A stretch of 64,000 nucleotides of DNA from Spirillospora albida (GTDB taxonomy: Bacteria > Actinomycetota > Actinomycetes > Streptosporangiales > Streptosporangiaceae), in NCBI RefSeq assembly GCF_000718255.1, contig NZ_JOFJ01000008.1:1-64000 (forward strand). The letters run 5' to 3'. The notes under the pieces were generated by a model. The model was not told the DNA's origin. It searched no databases and was given only the letters and a program-made list of their open reading frames with translations. Both the position numbers and the translations under genes were made by a program. This document shows, one piece after another, positions 7,257-15,137 of the stretch; position 1 is the stretch's first letter, and each line of letters begins with the position of its first letter.

Positions 7257-8345
7257 ATGCCCCTGCTCACGCGGATGCTGAACGCGCCGCTGTCCATCGA
7301 CGTGCGGCGCGGCGCGGTCGCCGCGCTGGGAGAGCTCCTGGCGGACCGCCGGATCGTCACCGAGGGCCGGGTGGCCATCGCGGTCGGCCGCGGCCAGGGC
7401 GACCAGATAGCCGAGCAGGTCCGGCCGTCCCTCCAGGCATGCGAGGTGTTCCAGGTCGAGGGCGGCACGGTCGACGCGGCGGTCGCGCTCGGCGCGCGGC
7501 TGCGCGGCGGCTCGTTCGAGGCCGTCGTCGGGATCGGCGGCGGCCGGACGATCGACGCCACCAAGTACGCGGCGACCCTGTCGGGCATCCCGATGGTGTC
7601 GGTCGCGACGAACCTGTCCCACGACGGGATCTGCTCGCCGGTCGCGTCCCTCGTCCATGACAAGGGCAAGGGCTCGTTCGGCGTCGTGATGCCGCTCGCG
7701 ATGGTCGTCGACCTCGACTACGTGCACGCCGCGCCGCCCGAGCTCGTCCGCGCCGGGATCGGCGACGTGGTGAGCAACTTCTCCGCCGTGGACGACTGGC
7801 TCCTGGCGTCGGAGGAGTGCGGCGAGCGGATCGACCGGATGGCGCTGACCGTCGCCCGCACCGCCGCCGAGGCGCTGCTGCACCAGCCCGCCTCGATCGA
7901 GTCGGACCGGTTCCTCACCGTCCTCGCCGAAGGGCTCGTCCTGTCCGGGATGGCGATGGCGTTCGCCGGCGACTCTCGCCCGGCGAGCGGCGGCGACCAC
8001 GAGATCCTGCACGCGATCGACCAGCTGTTCCCCGGCACCGCGAACCACGGCGAGCTCGCCGGGCTCGGCGCCGCGTTCTGCTACCACCTGCGCGCCACCC
8101 GGCTCCGCGGCGCCGAGATGGAGGCGGCGCAGGAGCGGCTCGGAGAGATCCTCGGCTGCCTCGGCCGGCACGGTCTGCCGCGGATGCCCGGAGATGTCGG
8201 CCTGAGCGTCGAGCAGTTCGCGGAGGCCGTCCAGTACGCCCCGCGGACCCGGCCCGGCCGCTATACGATCCTTGAACACCTGGGCCTCGACAAGGGTGAG
8301 ACGCTCAAGGCGGTGGAAGAGTATGTCCAGGCCCACGGAGACTGA
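7257..8345 (+). CDS. Glycerol-1-phosphate dehydrogenase-like, iron-containing alcohol dehydrogenase family
   Basis: A 362-residue protein most like AraM/EgsA, which reduce dihydroxyacetone phosphate to sn-glycerol-1-phosphate, the archaeal lipid stereoisomer. Seen: the dinucleotide loop GIGGGRTIDATKYAA (93-107), VATNLSHDGICSPVA, and RPASGGDHEILHAIDQLFPG followed by NHGE. Asp170, His248 and His264 fall where the family places its metal ligands. ATG 7257 has GAGGAG 3 bases upstream; a short spacer, but no better start is present. The next gene starts 23 bases before this one ends. No prenylglyceryl-phosphate synthase is nearby, so an ether-lipid role is not supported here. A glycerol phosphate for CDP activation is the better inference. 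Confidence 0.8.
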   Translation: MPLLTRMLNAPLSIDVRRGAVAALGELLADRRIVTEGRVAIAVGRGQGDQIAEQVRPSLQACEVFQVEGGTVDAAVALGARLRGGSFEAVVGIGGGRTIDATKYAATLSGIPMVSVATNLSHDGICSPVASLVHDKGKGSFGVVMPLAMVVDLDYVHAAPPELVRAGIGDVVSNFSAVDDWLLASEECGERIDRMALTVARTAAEALLHQPASIESDRFLTVLAEGLVLSGMAMAFAGDSRPASGGDHEILHAIDQLFPGTANHGELAGLGAAFCYHLRATRLRGAEMEAAQERLGEILGCLGRHGLPRMPGDVGLSVEQFAEAVQYAPRTRPGRYTILEHLGLDKGETLKAVEEYVQAHGD

Positions 8346-9183
8346 CCCGATCGGGCAGCGCGCCGCGGCCGACGACCGGCCGTCGCGCAAGCACGCGAGG
8401 ATCGCCGACATCCGGCGGCACGGCCAGCCGCCCGGCCTGAAGGACCGGCGCAACGAGGAGCACTGGGCGGGCCGCCTCTACATGCGGTCGCTGTCCCCGT
8501 ACGCCGCGTGGGTCTCCCTCCGGCTCGGGTTCAGCCCGAACCAGCTGACGTACCTGATGATGCTGTCGGGCATCGCCGCCGGCGTCGCGGTGTCGCTGCC
8601 GTTCGGCGGCACCGGCCACCTGTGGACGGCCCTCGGCGGCGCCGTCCTCATCCAGATCTACCTCCTGCTCGACTGCGTGGACGGCGAGGTCGCCCGCTAC
8701 CTGCGGCAGACGTCCGTCGCGGGCGTGTTCCTCGACCGGATCGGCCACTACCTCTCCGAGGTGTCGCTGCTCATCGGCCTCGGCTTCGCCGCCCAGGGCG
8801 GCTGGACGACCGGCGGCTACGTCGAACTCGGCATGATCGCCGCGCTCGGCGCCGCGCTCATCAAGGCGGAGACCGACAACGTCGTGGTGGCCCGCGCCAA
8901 GTCCGGGCTGCCCGCCGACCCGTCCGGCGGCGACCGGGCGCTGCGCCCTCGCTCCACCCGGATCGCGCTCGCCCGGCAGGCCGCGTCCATGCTGCGGTTC
9001 CACCGGATCATCGGCGCGGTCGAGCTGTCCCTGCTGATCGTCGTGGCCGCCGCGATCGACGTGGTGGCCGGCGCCGAGACCCCGGTCGCGACCCGGGTGC
9101 TCGCCGTCGCCGTCGCCGCCGTCGCCCTCCTGCAGACCCTGCTGCACCTGGTCAGCATCCTGGCCTCCCGGAGACTCAAGTGA
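8323..9183 (+). CDS. CDP-alcohol phosphotransferase with His in place of the last motif Asp
   Basis: A 286-residue integral membrane protein of the CDP-alcohol phosphatidyltransferase family, which moves a phospho-alcohol from CDP to an acceptor alcohol. The family motif is D(x2)DG(x2)AR(x8)G(x3)D(x3)D. Here it reads D117, D120-G, AR, G134, D138, then H142 (sequence DRIGHY), so the final, catalytic-base Asp is replaced by His. The rest of the motif and about six hydrophobic helices are intact. ATG 8323 has GGAAG upstream and overlaps the preceding gene by 23 bases. Its GTGA overlap with the following GT2 suggests coupling. The substitution may mark a different acceptor or an altered mechanism. 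Confidence 0.8.
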   Translation: MSRPTETDPIGQRAAADDRPSRKHARIADIRRHGQPPGLKDRRNEEHWAGRLYMRSLSPYAAWVSLRLGFSPNQLTYLMMLSGIAAGVAVSLPFGGTGHLWTALGGAVLIQIYLLLDCVDGEVARYLRQTSVAGVFLDRIGHYLSEVSLLIGLGFAAQGGWTTGGYVELGMIAALGAALIKAETDNVVVARAKSGLPADPSGGDRALRPRSTRIALARQAASMLRFHRIIGAVELSLLIVVAAAIDVVAGAETPVATRVLAVAVAAVALLQTLLHLVSILASRRLK

Positions 9184-10061
9184 AGCTTTCCGTCGTCGTC
9201 CTCACGATGGGCAACCGGCCGGAGGAGCTGGCCCGCGCGATCCGCAGCGCCCTCGAACAGGAGCACGTGGACGTCGAGGTCGTCCTCGTCGGCAACGGCG
9301 CCGACCCCGTCGGCGACCGGGCCGGGCTCCCCCCGTTCGACGACGAGCGGGTGAAGACGATCCGCCTGCCGTCGAACGTCGGCATCCCCGCCGGGCGGAA
9401 CCGGGGCGTCGAGGCGTCCTGCGGCGACGTCGTCCTGTTCCTCGACGACGACGGCTGGTACCGCTCCAACCGGCTCGGCACCTACCTGCGCGACCGGTTC
9501 GCGGCGGACCCGACCCTCGGCGTCGTGTCCTTCCGCGTCCGCGACCCCGAGGGCGGGCCCGGCGAGCGCCGCCACGTCCCCCGGCTGCGGGCCGGCGACC
9601 CGGAGCGGTCGTCCGAGGTCACCACGTTCCTCGGCGGCGCCTGCGCGATCCGCCGCGCCGCGTTCGACGCGGGCGGCGGCCTCCCGGAGGACTTCTTCTA
9701 CGCCCACGAGGAGACCGACCTCGCCTGGCAGATCCTCAACGCCGGCTACCGGATCGTGTACGACGCGTCCGCGGTGATGTTCCACCCCGCCGTCCTGCCG
9801 ACCCGGCACGCCATGTTCTACCGCTACAACGCCCGCAACCGCGTGTGGCTCGCGCGCCGCAACCTGCCCTGGCCCCTGGCCTGGACGTACCTCGCGGTCT
9901 GGGTCGGCATGACCCTCCTGCGCGAGCGCAGGCCGAGCGCCCTGAAGCCCTGGTTCAAGGGCTTCCTGGAAGGCTGGCGCAAGCCCGCCGGTCCGCGCCG
10001 CCCGATCTCCTGGCGCACGGCCTGGCGCATGACCCGCACGGGCCGCCCCCCCATCATCTGA
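9180..10061 (+). CDS. Glycosyltransferase family 2 (rhamnosyltransferase-like)
   Basis: A 293-residue GT2 enzyme. It has KLSVVVLTMGNRPEELARAI, the sugar-nucleotide acceptor region LPSNVGIPAGRNRGVEASCGDVVLFLDDDGW (DDD metal motif), FLGGACAIRRAAFDAGGG, and HEETDLAWQI with the catalytic acid region. This order matches WbbL/rhamnosyltransferase-like GT2s. Start is GTG 9180 in a 4-base overlap with the CDP-alcohol phosphotransferase, making it the last gene of the 6484-10061 operon. It probably adds a sugar to the phospho-alcohol-bearing intermediate; donor and acceptor are not known. A convergent stem-loop follows. Confidence 0.85.
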   Translation: MKLSVVVLTMGNRPEELARAIRSALEQEHVDVEVVLVGNGADPVGDRAGLPPFDDERVKTIRLPSNVGIPAGRNRGVEASCGDVVLFLDDDGWYRSNRLGTYLRDRFAADPTLGVVSFRVRDPEGGPGERRHVPRLRAGDPERSSEVTTFLGGACAIRRAAFDAGGGLPEDFFYAHEETDLAWQILNAGYRIVYDASAVMFHPAVLPTRHAMFYRYNARNRVWLARRNLPWPLAWTYLAVWVGMTLLRERRPSALKPWFKGFLEGWRKPAGPRRPISWRTAWRMTRTGRPPII

Positions 10062-10069
10062 CGCCGGGT

Positions 10070-10111
10070 CGCGGCGTGCGGCGCTCGCTCAGGGCCGGAT
10101 CGCACGCCGCG
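10070..10111. terminator. Bidirectional stem-loop between convergent genes
   Basis: CGCGGCGTGC (10070-10079) and GCACGCCGCG (10102-10111) form a perfect 10-bp stem with a 22-base loop, between the GT2 stop and the TetR stop. It can serve both convergent transcripts. Confidence 0.5.
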
Positions 10112-10120
10112 CGCCGCACG

Positions 10121-10759
10121 TCAGCGGGTGGTGACGATGGCGAGGATCAGGGTCGTCAGTTCGGCGGTGATCGCCTCCTGCGGGATGTCCTTGCCGCGGG
10201 CCGACCAGTGGTGGACGAGGTTGTTCACCGCGCCGATGATGGCGATCACGCTGAGCCGGTAGTCGCGGTCGACGGCCTCGCCGTGCTCGACCGCCTCCCG
10301 GATCATTCCGAGGATGGTGTCGGCCCACCGCTCCCGCCAGCGGAAACGGTGCCGCTCCAGATCCGGGTTGACGCCGATGACCTCGACGAACGCGATCCGC
10401 GCCCAGCGCGGGTCGCTCGCGGTGACGGTGACGAACGCGCGGACGGCCCGCTCCACCCGGGTCGCGAGGTCCTCGCCCGCCGCGGCGGCGTACGCGGCGG
10501 CGAGCGCCTCGCCGGCGCGCGCGTTGATGTCGCCGTGCAGCGCGGTGAGCAGCTCCTCGCGTCCGGTGAACTCCTCGTAGAAGTTGCGGGTGGAGACGCT
10601 CGCCGCCGCGCACAGCCGCTCGATGGACGTCGCCGCGTAGCCGCGCGTCCCGAACAGCTCCAGGCCCGCGGCGAGCAGGCGCTCGCGCCGTTCCGCCCGC
10701 CGCTCCGCGGCCGACCGGCCGCCATAGCCGCGCCGGGGTGCGGGGTTTCGGCCGCTCAT
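10121..10759 (-). CDS. TetR/AcrR family transcriptional regulator
   Basis: A 212-residue one-component repressor. The N-terminal HTH is clear (ERLLAAGLELFGTRGYAATSIERLCAAASVSTRNFYEEFTGREELL, residues about 28-73), followed by an all-helical ligand domain ending in LTTLILAIVTTR. ATG 10759 has a GGAG site. A TAGGCT -10 box lies about 40 bases upstream (minus strand, near 10797-10802). The ligand is unknown. It may control distant genes; its own upstream region shows no palindrome matching those at 928-946 or 15124-15137. Confidence 0.9.
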   Translation of the reverse strand: MSGRNPAPRRGYGGRSAAERRAERRERLLAAGLELFGTRGYAATSIERLCAAASVSTRNFYEEFTGREELLTALHGDINARAGEALAAAYAAAAGEDLATRVERAVRAFVTVTASDPRWARIAFVEVIGVNPDLERHRFRWRERWADTILGMIREAVEHGEAVDRDYRLSVIAIIGAVNNLVHHWSARGKDIPQEAITAELTTLILAIVTTR

Positions 10760-11131
10760 CGATCTCCGTTCCAGCCGTGCCGGGGGTCGTGCGCCAGCCT
10801 AACCGCGGCGCGCGTGCGGCATGCCTCTCCGGCGTGACGGCGGCGCGCGTCTCCTTCTCCACGACGTCGATGCGGCGGTAGGCGGCGGGGTCGACCTCCC
10901 CGGGGGCGTGCCTGACCACGCTGTCGTACACGTGCTCGGATACGGCGACGCCGAGTTCGGCGCGGGTGGCGGCCATCCGCCAAGTCCTCATCCATTCGGA
11001 CCTGAGCTGGCAGGAACCCAGCGGCCGAGCCGACCCCGAGGTCGTCAGAGAGCCCGCGGGACGCCTGAGCGAGCCGGGCACCGGCGCGCACGACACGTCC
11101 TCCGAGCCCGAGGGGGACGATGAACGGGGGG
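10760..11131 (-). other. 372-bp gap with a possible gene remnant (about 10820-10991)
   Basis: No complete gene is seen. On the minus strand, a run from ATG 10991 (or 10976) encodes MAATRAELGVAVSEHVYDSV and continues through APGEVDPAAYRRIDVVEKET to about 10815. Almost every codon ends in G or C, as in real genes here. The frame has no stop of its own before it runs into the TetR region antisense-free but in another frame. I do not recognise the family. It could be a decayed gene, a small protein with an unusual end, or chance. Confidence 0.3.
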
Positions 11132-13621
11132 TCAGTCGGCGTGGCCGCCCATGAGTTCGCGCCGCCAGCCGGGGTCCGCGGTGAGGACGGTCAGGCGCTG
11201 CGTGGCGCGGGACACCGCGACGTACAGGACGCGCAGGCCGCGCGGGGACTGCGCCGCCACCGTCTCGGGCGCGACCAGCACCGCCGCGTCGAATTCGAGG
11301 CCCTTCGCCTCCAGGACGTCCAGCACCTGCGCCCGTTCGGGCAGCCCGGCGGCGAGCCGTTCCCTGACGTCCGCGTCCCAGACCGGTGACCCGCCCTCGA
11401 ACGGCAGGGCCGCCTGGCCCTCCTCGGGCGCGTCGGTCCCGGCGAGGGGGACGATGACGCCGATCGTGCCCTCCACCAGGCCGAGCAGCTCCTCGGTGGC
11501 CTCGCGCGCGGCCGCGGCCAGATCGGGCTCGGGGACGACGCGCACGACCGGGTCGATGCCGGACGCGCGGACCGCGCGGGCCGGACGCGCCTCCGGCAGC
11601 GCCTTCCGCAGCACCCGCGCGGACACCGCCGCGATCTCCGTCGAGTTCCGGTAGTTCGTCGTCAGCTCGAACTCGTAGCGGGCGCGGCGCGGGACCGGCT
11701 TCGGGCGCGCGGGCCCGCGGCCCCGCCGCCCCCGGCCGCGGGACGTCGCCGGGTCCTTGCCGCCGAGGGCCTCCTCCATCGCGGCGCGCGCGGCCTCCAG
11801 GTCCTCCCAGGCGCTCTGCGCCGGGTCCTCGACGACGGTCCAGCTGGCCTGGCGGCCGCGGCGGCCGAGCATCCGCCACTGCATGGGGGAGAGGTCCTGC
11901 GCCTCGTCCACGACGATGTGCGCGTACTCCGGGCGCTCCTCTGCCACGCCGTCGTCGACGCGCCGGTGCCGTTCGAGGCGCTCCATGGACGTCGTGAGCT
12001 CCTGCATCTCGGGCTCCCACGACTCGTCCGCGACCTCCTCGCCGGTCAGGATGTCGACGCCGTCTACAACGAAGGGGTCGCCCTCCTCGGGCCGCCGGCG
12101 GCGCCGGGACGGGCGGGGCGGCGCGCCGAGCTGCGCGTCGAGCTCGTCGAGGAGCGCGATGTCCTGGTAGCTGAGCGGCGCGCCCGCCGTCCAGGACGCG
12201 GCGAGCGCGCGGAGGTCGGCGCGGTCGATGTCGCGGCCCGCCGCGCGCCGCAGCCGATCGGGGTCCGACAGGGAGCGCAGCACCTCCAGCGGCGTCCGGA
12301 CCGGCCACCACGCGACGAGGAAGTCGGTGAACGCGCGCTGCTCGCTCACCCGCGCGTCGAACCGGGCGCGTTCCGGATCGCCGTTCGCGGGGCGCCCGGA
12401 CGCGCGGCGGGGCTCCTCGTCGAGCGGGGACAGGCCCTCCGCCGCGAGCATCGCGTTCCACAGGCCGGACTCGGGGCCTTCCGCCGCCTCGGCGGCCTCC
12501 GGGCCGCCGACCGCGTGGAACCGTTCCCAGAGGGCGTCCAGCAGCAGTTCGGCGGCGCGGGCGCGCGCCGCGTTCACCGACCCCCTGGCGCGCCGGTGCA
12601 CCTCGCCGCGGATCCGGTCGAGCCGCTGCCGGTCGAGCGCCACGACCACGCCCCTGAACACCGCGCGCAGCTCGCCGGGGGAGCCCGGCGGATGGTCGGT
12701 GACGGCGCGGCGCAGCACGCCCGCCATCGTCGCCGAGCCCTTCACGCGGGCGAGCCGGGGAGTGTCGTGGACGGTCGCGGACGCTCCGTCGACCAGGTCG
12801 CCGAGCGAGCGGAGCGTCGCCGACCCCTCGCCGAGCGACGGCAGCACCCGCTCGATGTAGGCGGTGAACCGGCGGTTCGGCCCGACGACGAGGACGCCCC
12901 GCGACCCGAACCGGCGGCGGTGCCGGAACAGCAGGTAGGCGACGCGGTGCAGCGCCACGGCGGTCTTGCCGGTGCCGGGGGCGCCGCGCACCAGGACGGT
13001 CCCCTCGGCGGGGGCGCGGATGACCTCGTCCTGCTCCCGCTGGATCGTCGCGACGATGTCGCGCATCGCGCCCTCGCGGGCGCGCGCGAGGGACGCCAGG
13101 AACGCTCCGTCGCCGACGACCGTCATGCCCTCGGCGGCGCCCGGATCGAGGAGGTCGTCCTCCAGGTCGATGACCGTGTGGCCGCGCGAGTGCAGGACGC
13201 GGCGCCGGATCACGCCGCGCGGGTCCTCGGGGGTGGCGCGGTAGAAGTCCTCGGCGGCGGGGGCCCGCCAGTCGATCACCAGGGAGTCGTGCTCGCTGGT
13301 GCGGACGCCGATCCGGCCGACGTAGCGGACCTCGCCACGCGCCGCGAGGTCGAGCCGGCCGAAGACGAGGCCGTCGTCGGCGATGTCGAGGGCCTGCGCG
13401 CGCAGGGCCGCCTGGTGCACCATCGCGTCCCGGTCGACGAGCGAGCTCTTGGTGCCCGCGAGGGACTGGCGGAATCCCTCGCGGAGCAGTTCCCGGGCGT
13501 CCGCGCGCATCTCCTCGAGCCGCGCGTAGGCCCGGTCGACGTAGCGCTGCTCGGCGGCGATCTCCCGGTCCTTGACCGTGCCGCCGGGGCCGGACGGCCG
13601 CCCGGGGGCCTCAGACGACAT
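11132..13621 (-). CDS. HelD/HelR-like RNA polymerase-associated ATPase (UvrD-like)
   Basis: An 829-residue superfamily 1 motor protein. It has an N-terminal coiled-coil (about 15-60), Walker A GAPGTGKT (213-220), a DEAQDLSPMQWRMLGRR Walker B, LTTNYRNSTEI (motif IV), and AKGLEFDAAVLVAPE plus YVAVSRATQRLTVL (motifs V-VI). This layout fits HelD, which removes stalled RNA polymerase from DNA, and HelR, which also displaces rifamycins in some actinomycetes. I looked for the rifamycin-associated inverted repeat in the upstream 80 bases and did not see it, so HelD-type recycling is the safer call. Start ATG 13621. Confidence 0.85.
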   Translation of the reverse strand: MSSEAPGRPSGPGGTVKDREIAAEQRYVDRAYARLEEMRADARELLREGFRQSLAGTKSSLVDRDAMVHQAALRAQALDIADDGLVFGRLDLAARGEVRYVGRIGVRTSEHDSLVIDWRAPAAEDFYRATPEDPRGVIRRRVLHSRGHTVIDLEDDLLDPGAAEGMTVVGDGAFLASLARAREGAMRDIVATIQREQDEVIRAPAEGTVLVRGAPGTGKTAVALHRVAYLLFRHRRRFGSRGVLVVGPNRRFTAYIERVLPSLGEGSATLRSLGDLVDGASATVHDTPRLARVKGSATMAGVLRRAVTDHPPGSPGELRAVFRGVVVALDRQRLDRIRGEVHRRARGSVNAARARAAELLLDALWERFHAVGGPEAAEAAEGPESGLWNAMLAAEGLSPLDEEPRRASGRPANGDPERARFDARVSEQRAFTDFLVAWWPVRTPLEVLRSLSDPDRLRRAAGRDIDRADLRALAASWTAGAPLSYQDIALLDELDAQLGAPPRPSRRRRRPEEGDPFVVDGVDILTGEEVADESWEPEMQELTTSMERLERHRRVDDGVAEERPEYAHIVVDEAQDLSPMQWRMLGRRGRQASWTVVEDPAQSAWEDLEAARAAMEEALGGKDPATSRGRGRRGRGPARPKPVPRRARYEFELTTNYRNSTEIAAVSARVLRKALPEARPARAVRASGIDPVVRVVPEPDLAAAAREATEELLGLVEGTIGVIVPLAGTDAPEEGQAALPFEGGSPVWDADVRERLAAGLPERAQVLDVLEAKGLEFDAAVLVAPETVAAQSPRGLRVLYVAVSRATQRLTVLTADPGWRRELMGGHAD

Positions 13622-13702
13622 GCAGGCTGCTCCTCGCGCTCCGCGGTGGTTCTCGGTCGACCCCCGGAGGGGCGAGGGGACAGCCTATTCGGTCCCCCGC
13701 GT

Positions 13703-14380
13703 TCAGCGCGGCGCGGACGTCCCGGGCAGGCGCCACCGTCCCCCGGGGGTTCTGCCCGGGAACACGTGGAGATCACCTTCCGGACGGGCGAGGGAGCGGT
13801 CCACCGCGTCCAGGATCAGCCGGTGGTCGTCGGCGTCGCCGCCGAACGGCGGGCACGCGCACCGGAACCGGACGCCCTGCCCGGCGTACTCCGCGGCCAG
13901 CGCCGCTGCGTACGCGCCGACCGCGGCGGCGGCCGCCGCGAACGCGGACCCGCGCGGCTCGGGGGCGAACGCGGCGAGGGACGAGAACAGGACGATCTCC
14001 CCGGAGCCGCGCTCCAGCATCCCGGGCAGCGTGCCCTGGACGAGGTGGACGGCGCCGACGAACGTCGTCCGCAGGACCGCCTCGACCTCCTCGACCGGCT
14101 GGTCGAGGGCGCGGGCCGCGGGCGCGAGGGACGCGGCGTGCACGACGCGGTGCACGGGCCCCACGTCCGCGAGGACGCCCTGGATCGCCTCGGCGTCGCC
14201 GGGGTCGCAGGCGCGGACGTGGCTGTTGGGGGAGCGGAGCGTGGTCGCCGCCAGCCCGTCGGCGTCGACGTCCACGGCGACGACGTCCCACGCGGCGGCG
14301 GCGAGCCGCCGGGCCGCGAGCGCGCCGACGCCGCTCGCGGCGCCCGTGACCAGCGCCGTCCGCTTCAGCGCCGGGCTCAC
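13703..14380 (-). CDS. Short-chain dehydrogenase-like protein with degenerate active site
   Basis: A 225-residue Rossmann protein. The cofactor loop TGAASGVGALAARRL (residues 11-25) and the strand VLFSSLAAF with the active-site Ser are present. However, the expected YxxxK is replaced: the segment aligned to YxASKAAV reads FAAAAAAV, so both the catalytic Tyr and Lys are gone. It may be an NAD(P)-binding pseudoenzyme or scaffold. It starts with GTG 14380 in a GTGA overlap with the upstream acetoacetate-decarboxylase-like gene, so the two are probably translationally coupled and act together. Confidence 0.8.
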   Translation of the reverse strand: MSPALKRTALVTGAASGVGALAARRLAAAAWDVVAVDVDADGLAATTLRSPNSHVRACDPGDAEAIQGVLADVGPVHRVVHAASLAPAARALDQPVEEVEAVLRTTFVGAVHLVQGTLPGMLERGSGEIVLFSSLAAFAPEPRGSAFAAAAAAVGAYAAALAAEYAGQGVRFRCACPPFGGDADDHRLILDAVDRSLARPEGDLHVFPGRTPGGRWRLPGTSAPR

Positions 14381-15114
14381 CGCGGCACCTCCTCGGCCGC
14401 CTCGAACGTCATCTCCAGGTGCCGCACCGTCGAGCAGCTCAACGCGCGCGCCCGGTCGAGCCCGAGGCTGCGCAGCTCCTCCGCGACCGGATGGTCGCCG
14501 AGGACGAGCTTCGCGCCCCCGGCCCGCATCCGCACGCCGGACGGGGTGAGCGTCCACGGGGTCCGCCGGGTGACGCCGTCCAGGCAGGAGTAGGCGTCCA
14601 CCTTCGGCGCCCCGGCCCCGCCGGGCACCGGTGCCCCGGACCGGACGTGCAGCTCGATCGCGGTGCGCCCGCCGAACCGGACCGCGCACCGCTTGGTGCG
14701 GCCCGACAGGTCCATCGGCATGTCGGCGAGCTCCTTGGGGAAGCCCCAGATCGTCCGGCCGCACTCCAGGGTGAACTCCTGGTTGACGGGCAGCCAGTGG
14801 ATGAACGCGCCGGCGCCGGCCATGCCGCGCAGCCGCCCGAGCGCGCCGGCGGGTGGGGCGGTGCCCGGCGGGCGGACGAGAAACGCGACGGCGAACTCGT
14901 GGTACGGGCCGAGGTCGCCGTCGGCGTAGCGGATGAAGGCCAGCGAGCAGATCGCCCGGCCCGGCAGGGGCTCGGCCACGTCCAGCCCGGAGTAGGCGAT
15001 GACGGCCTGCGCGGTGGCGGCCGGGACGGCGTACATCGCCGACGCCACGGCGGCGTCCCGGATCCGGACCGGAAGCTCGACGCGCTCGCCCTGGATCACG
15101 TGTGCGGTTGTCAC
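14377..15114 (-). CDS. Acetoacetate decarboxylase family protein
   Basis: A 245-residue ADC-like protein. The family active-site segment is seen as IWGFPKELADMP, with the Schiff-base-forming Lys at 127, and an aromatic HWLPVNQEF loop before it. True acetoacetate decarboxylases make acetone from acetoacetate, but many actinomycete relatives act as aldolase-dehydratases or have unknown substrates, so the reaction is left open. ATG 15114. A TAGAAC/GTTCT palindrome lies 10 bases upstream. Its stop overlaps the start of the degenerate SDR. Confidence 0.8.
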   Translation of the reverse strand: MTTAHVIQGERVELPVRIRDAAVASAMYAVPAATAQAVIAYSGLDVAEPLPGRAICSLAFIRYADGDLGPYHEFAVAFLVRPPGTAPPAGALGRLRGMAGAGAFIHWLPVNQEFTLECGRTIWGFPKELADMPMDLSGRTKRCAVRFGGRTAIELHVRSGAPVPGGAGAPKVDAYSCLDGVTRRTPWTLTPSGVRMRAGGAKLVLGDHPVAEELRSLGLDRARALSCSTVRHLEMTFEAAEEVPR

Positions 15115-15123
15115 ACGCCTAAG

Positions 15124-15137
15124 TAGAACAGGTTCTT
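15124..15137. promoter_or_regulatory. TetR-type operator candidate before the ADC-like gene
   Basis: TAGAACAGGTTCTT has arms AGAAC and GTTCT around a 2-base centre. It lies just upstream of the ADC-like ATG and overlaps the stop codon of the upstream SRPBCC gene. The half-sites resemble the TnnAAC/GTTnnA type used by several TetR-family regulators of lipid and steroid metabolism (KstR-like), which would fit the ADC/SDR pair. Assignment of a regulator is inference. Confidence 0.45.

Noticed and set aside
10976..11154. Short plus-strand frame in the gap between TetR and HelD
   Set aside because: Weak ribosome site, no similarity and mixed third positions; the minus-strand remnant is the better reading.
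13622..13702. Rifamycin-associated element upstream of the HelD-like gene
   Set aside because: No inverted repeat of the required kind was found in this stretch.
11918..14593. An 891-codon plus-strand open frame opposite HelD and the SDR
   Set aside because: Antisense shadow; motifs in the opposite genes are continuous.
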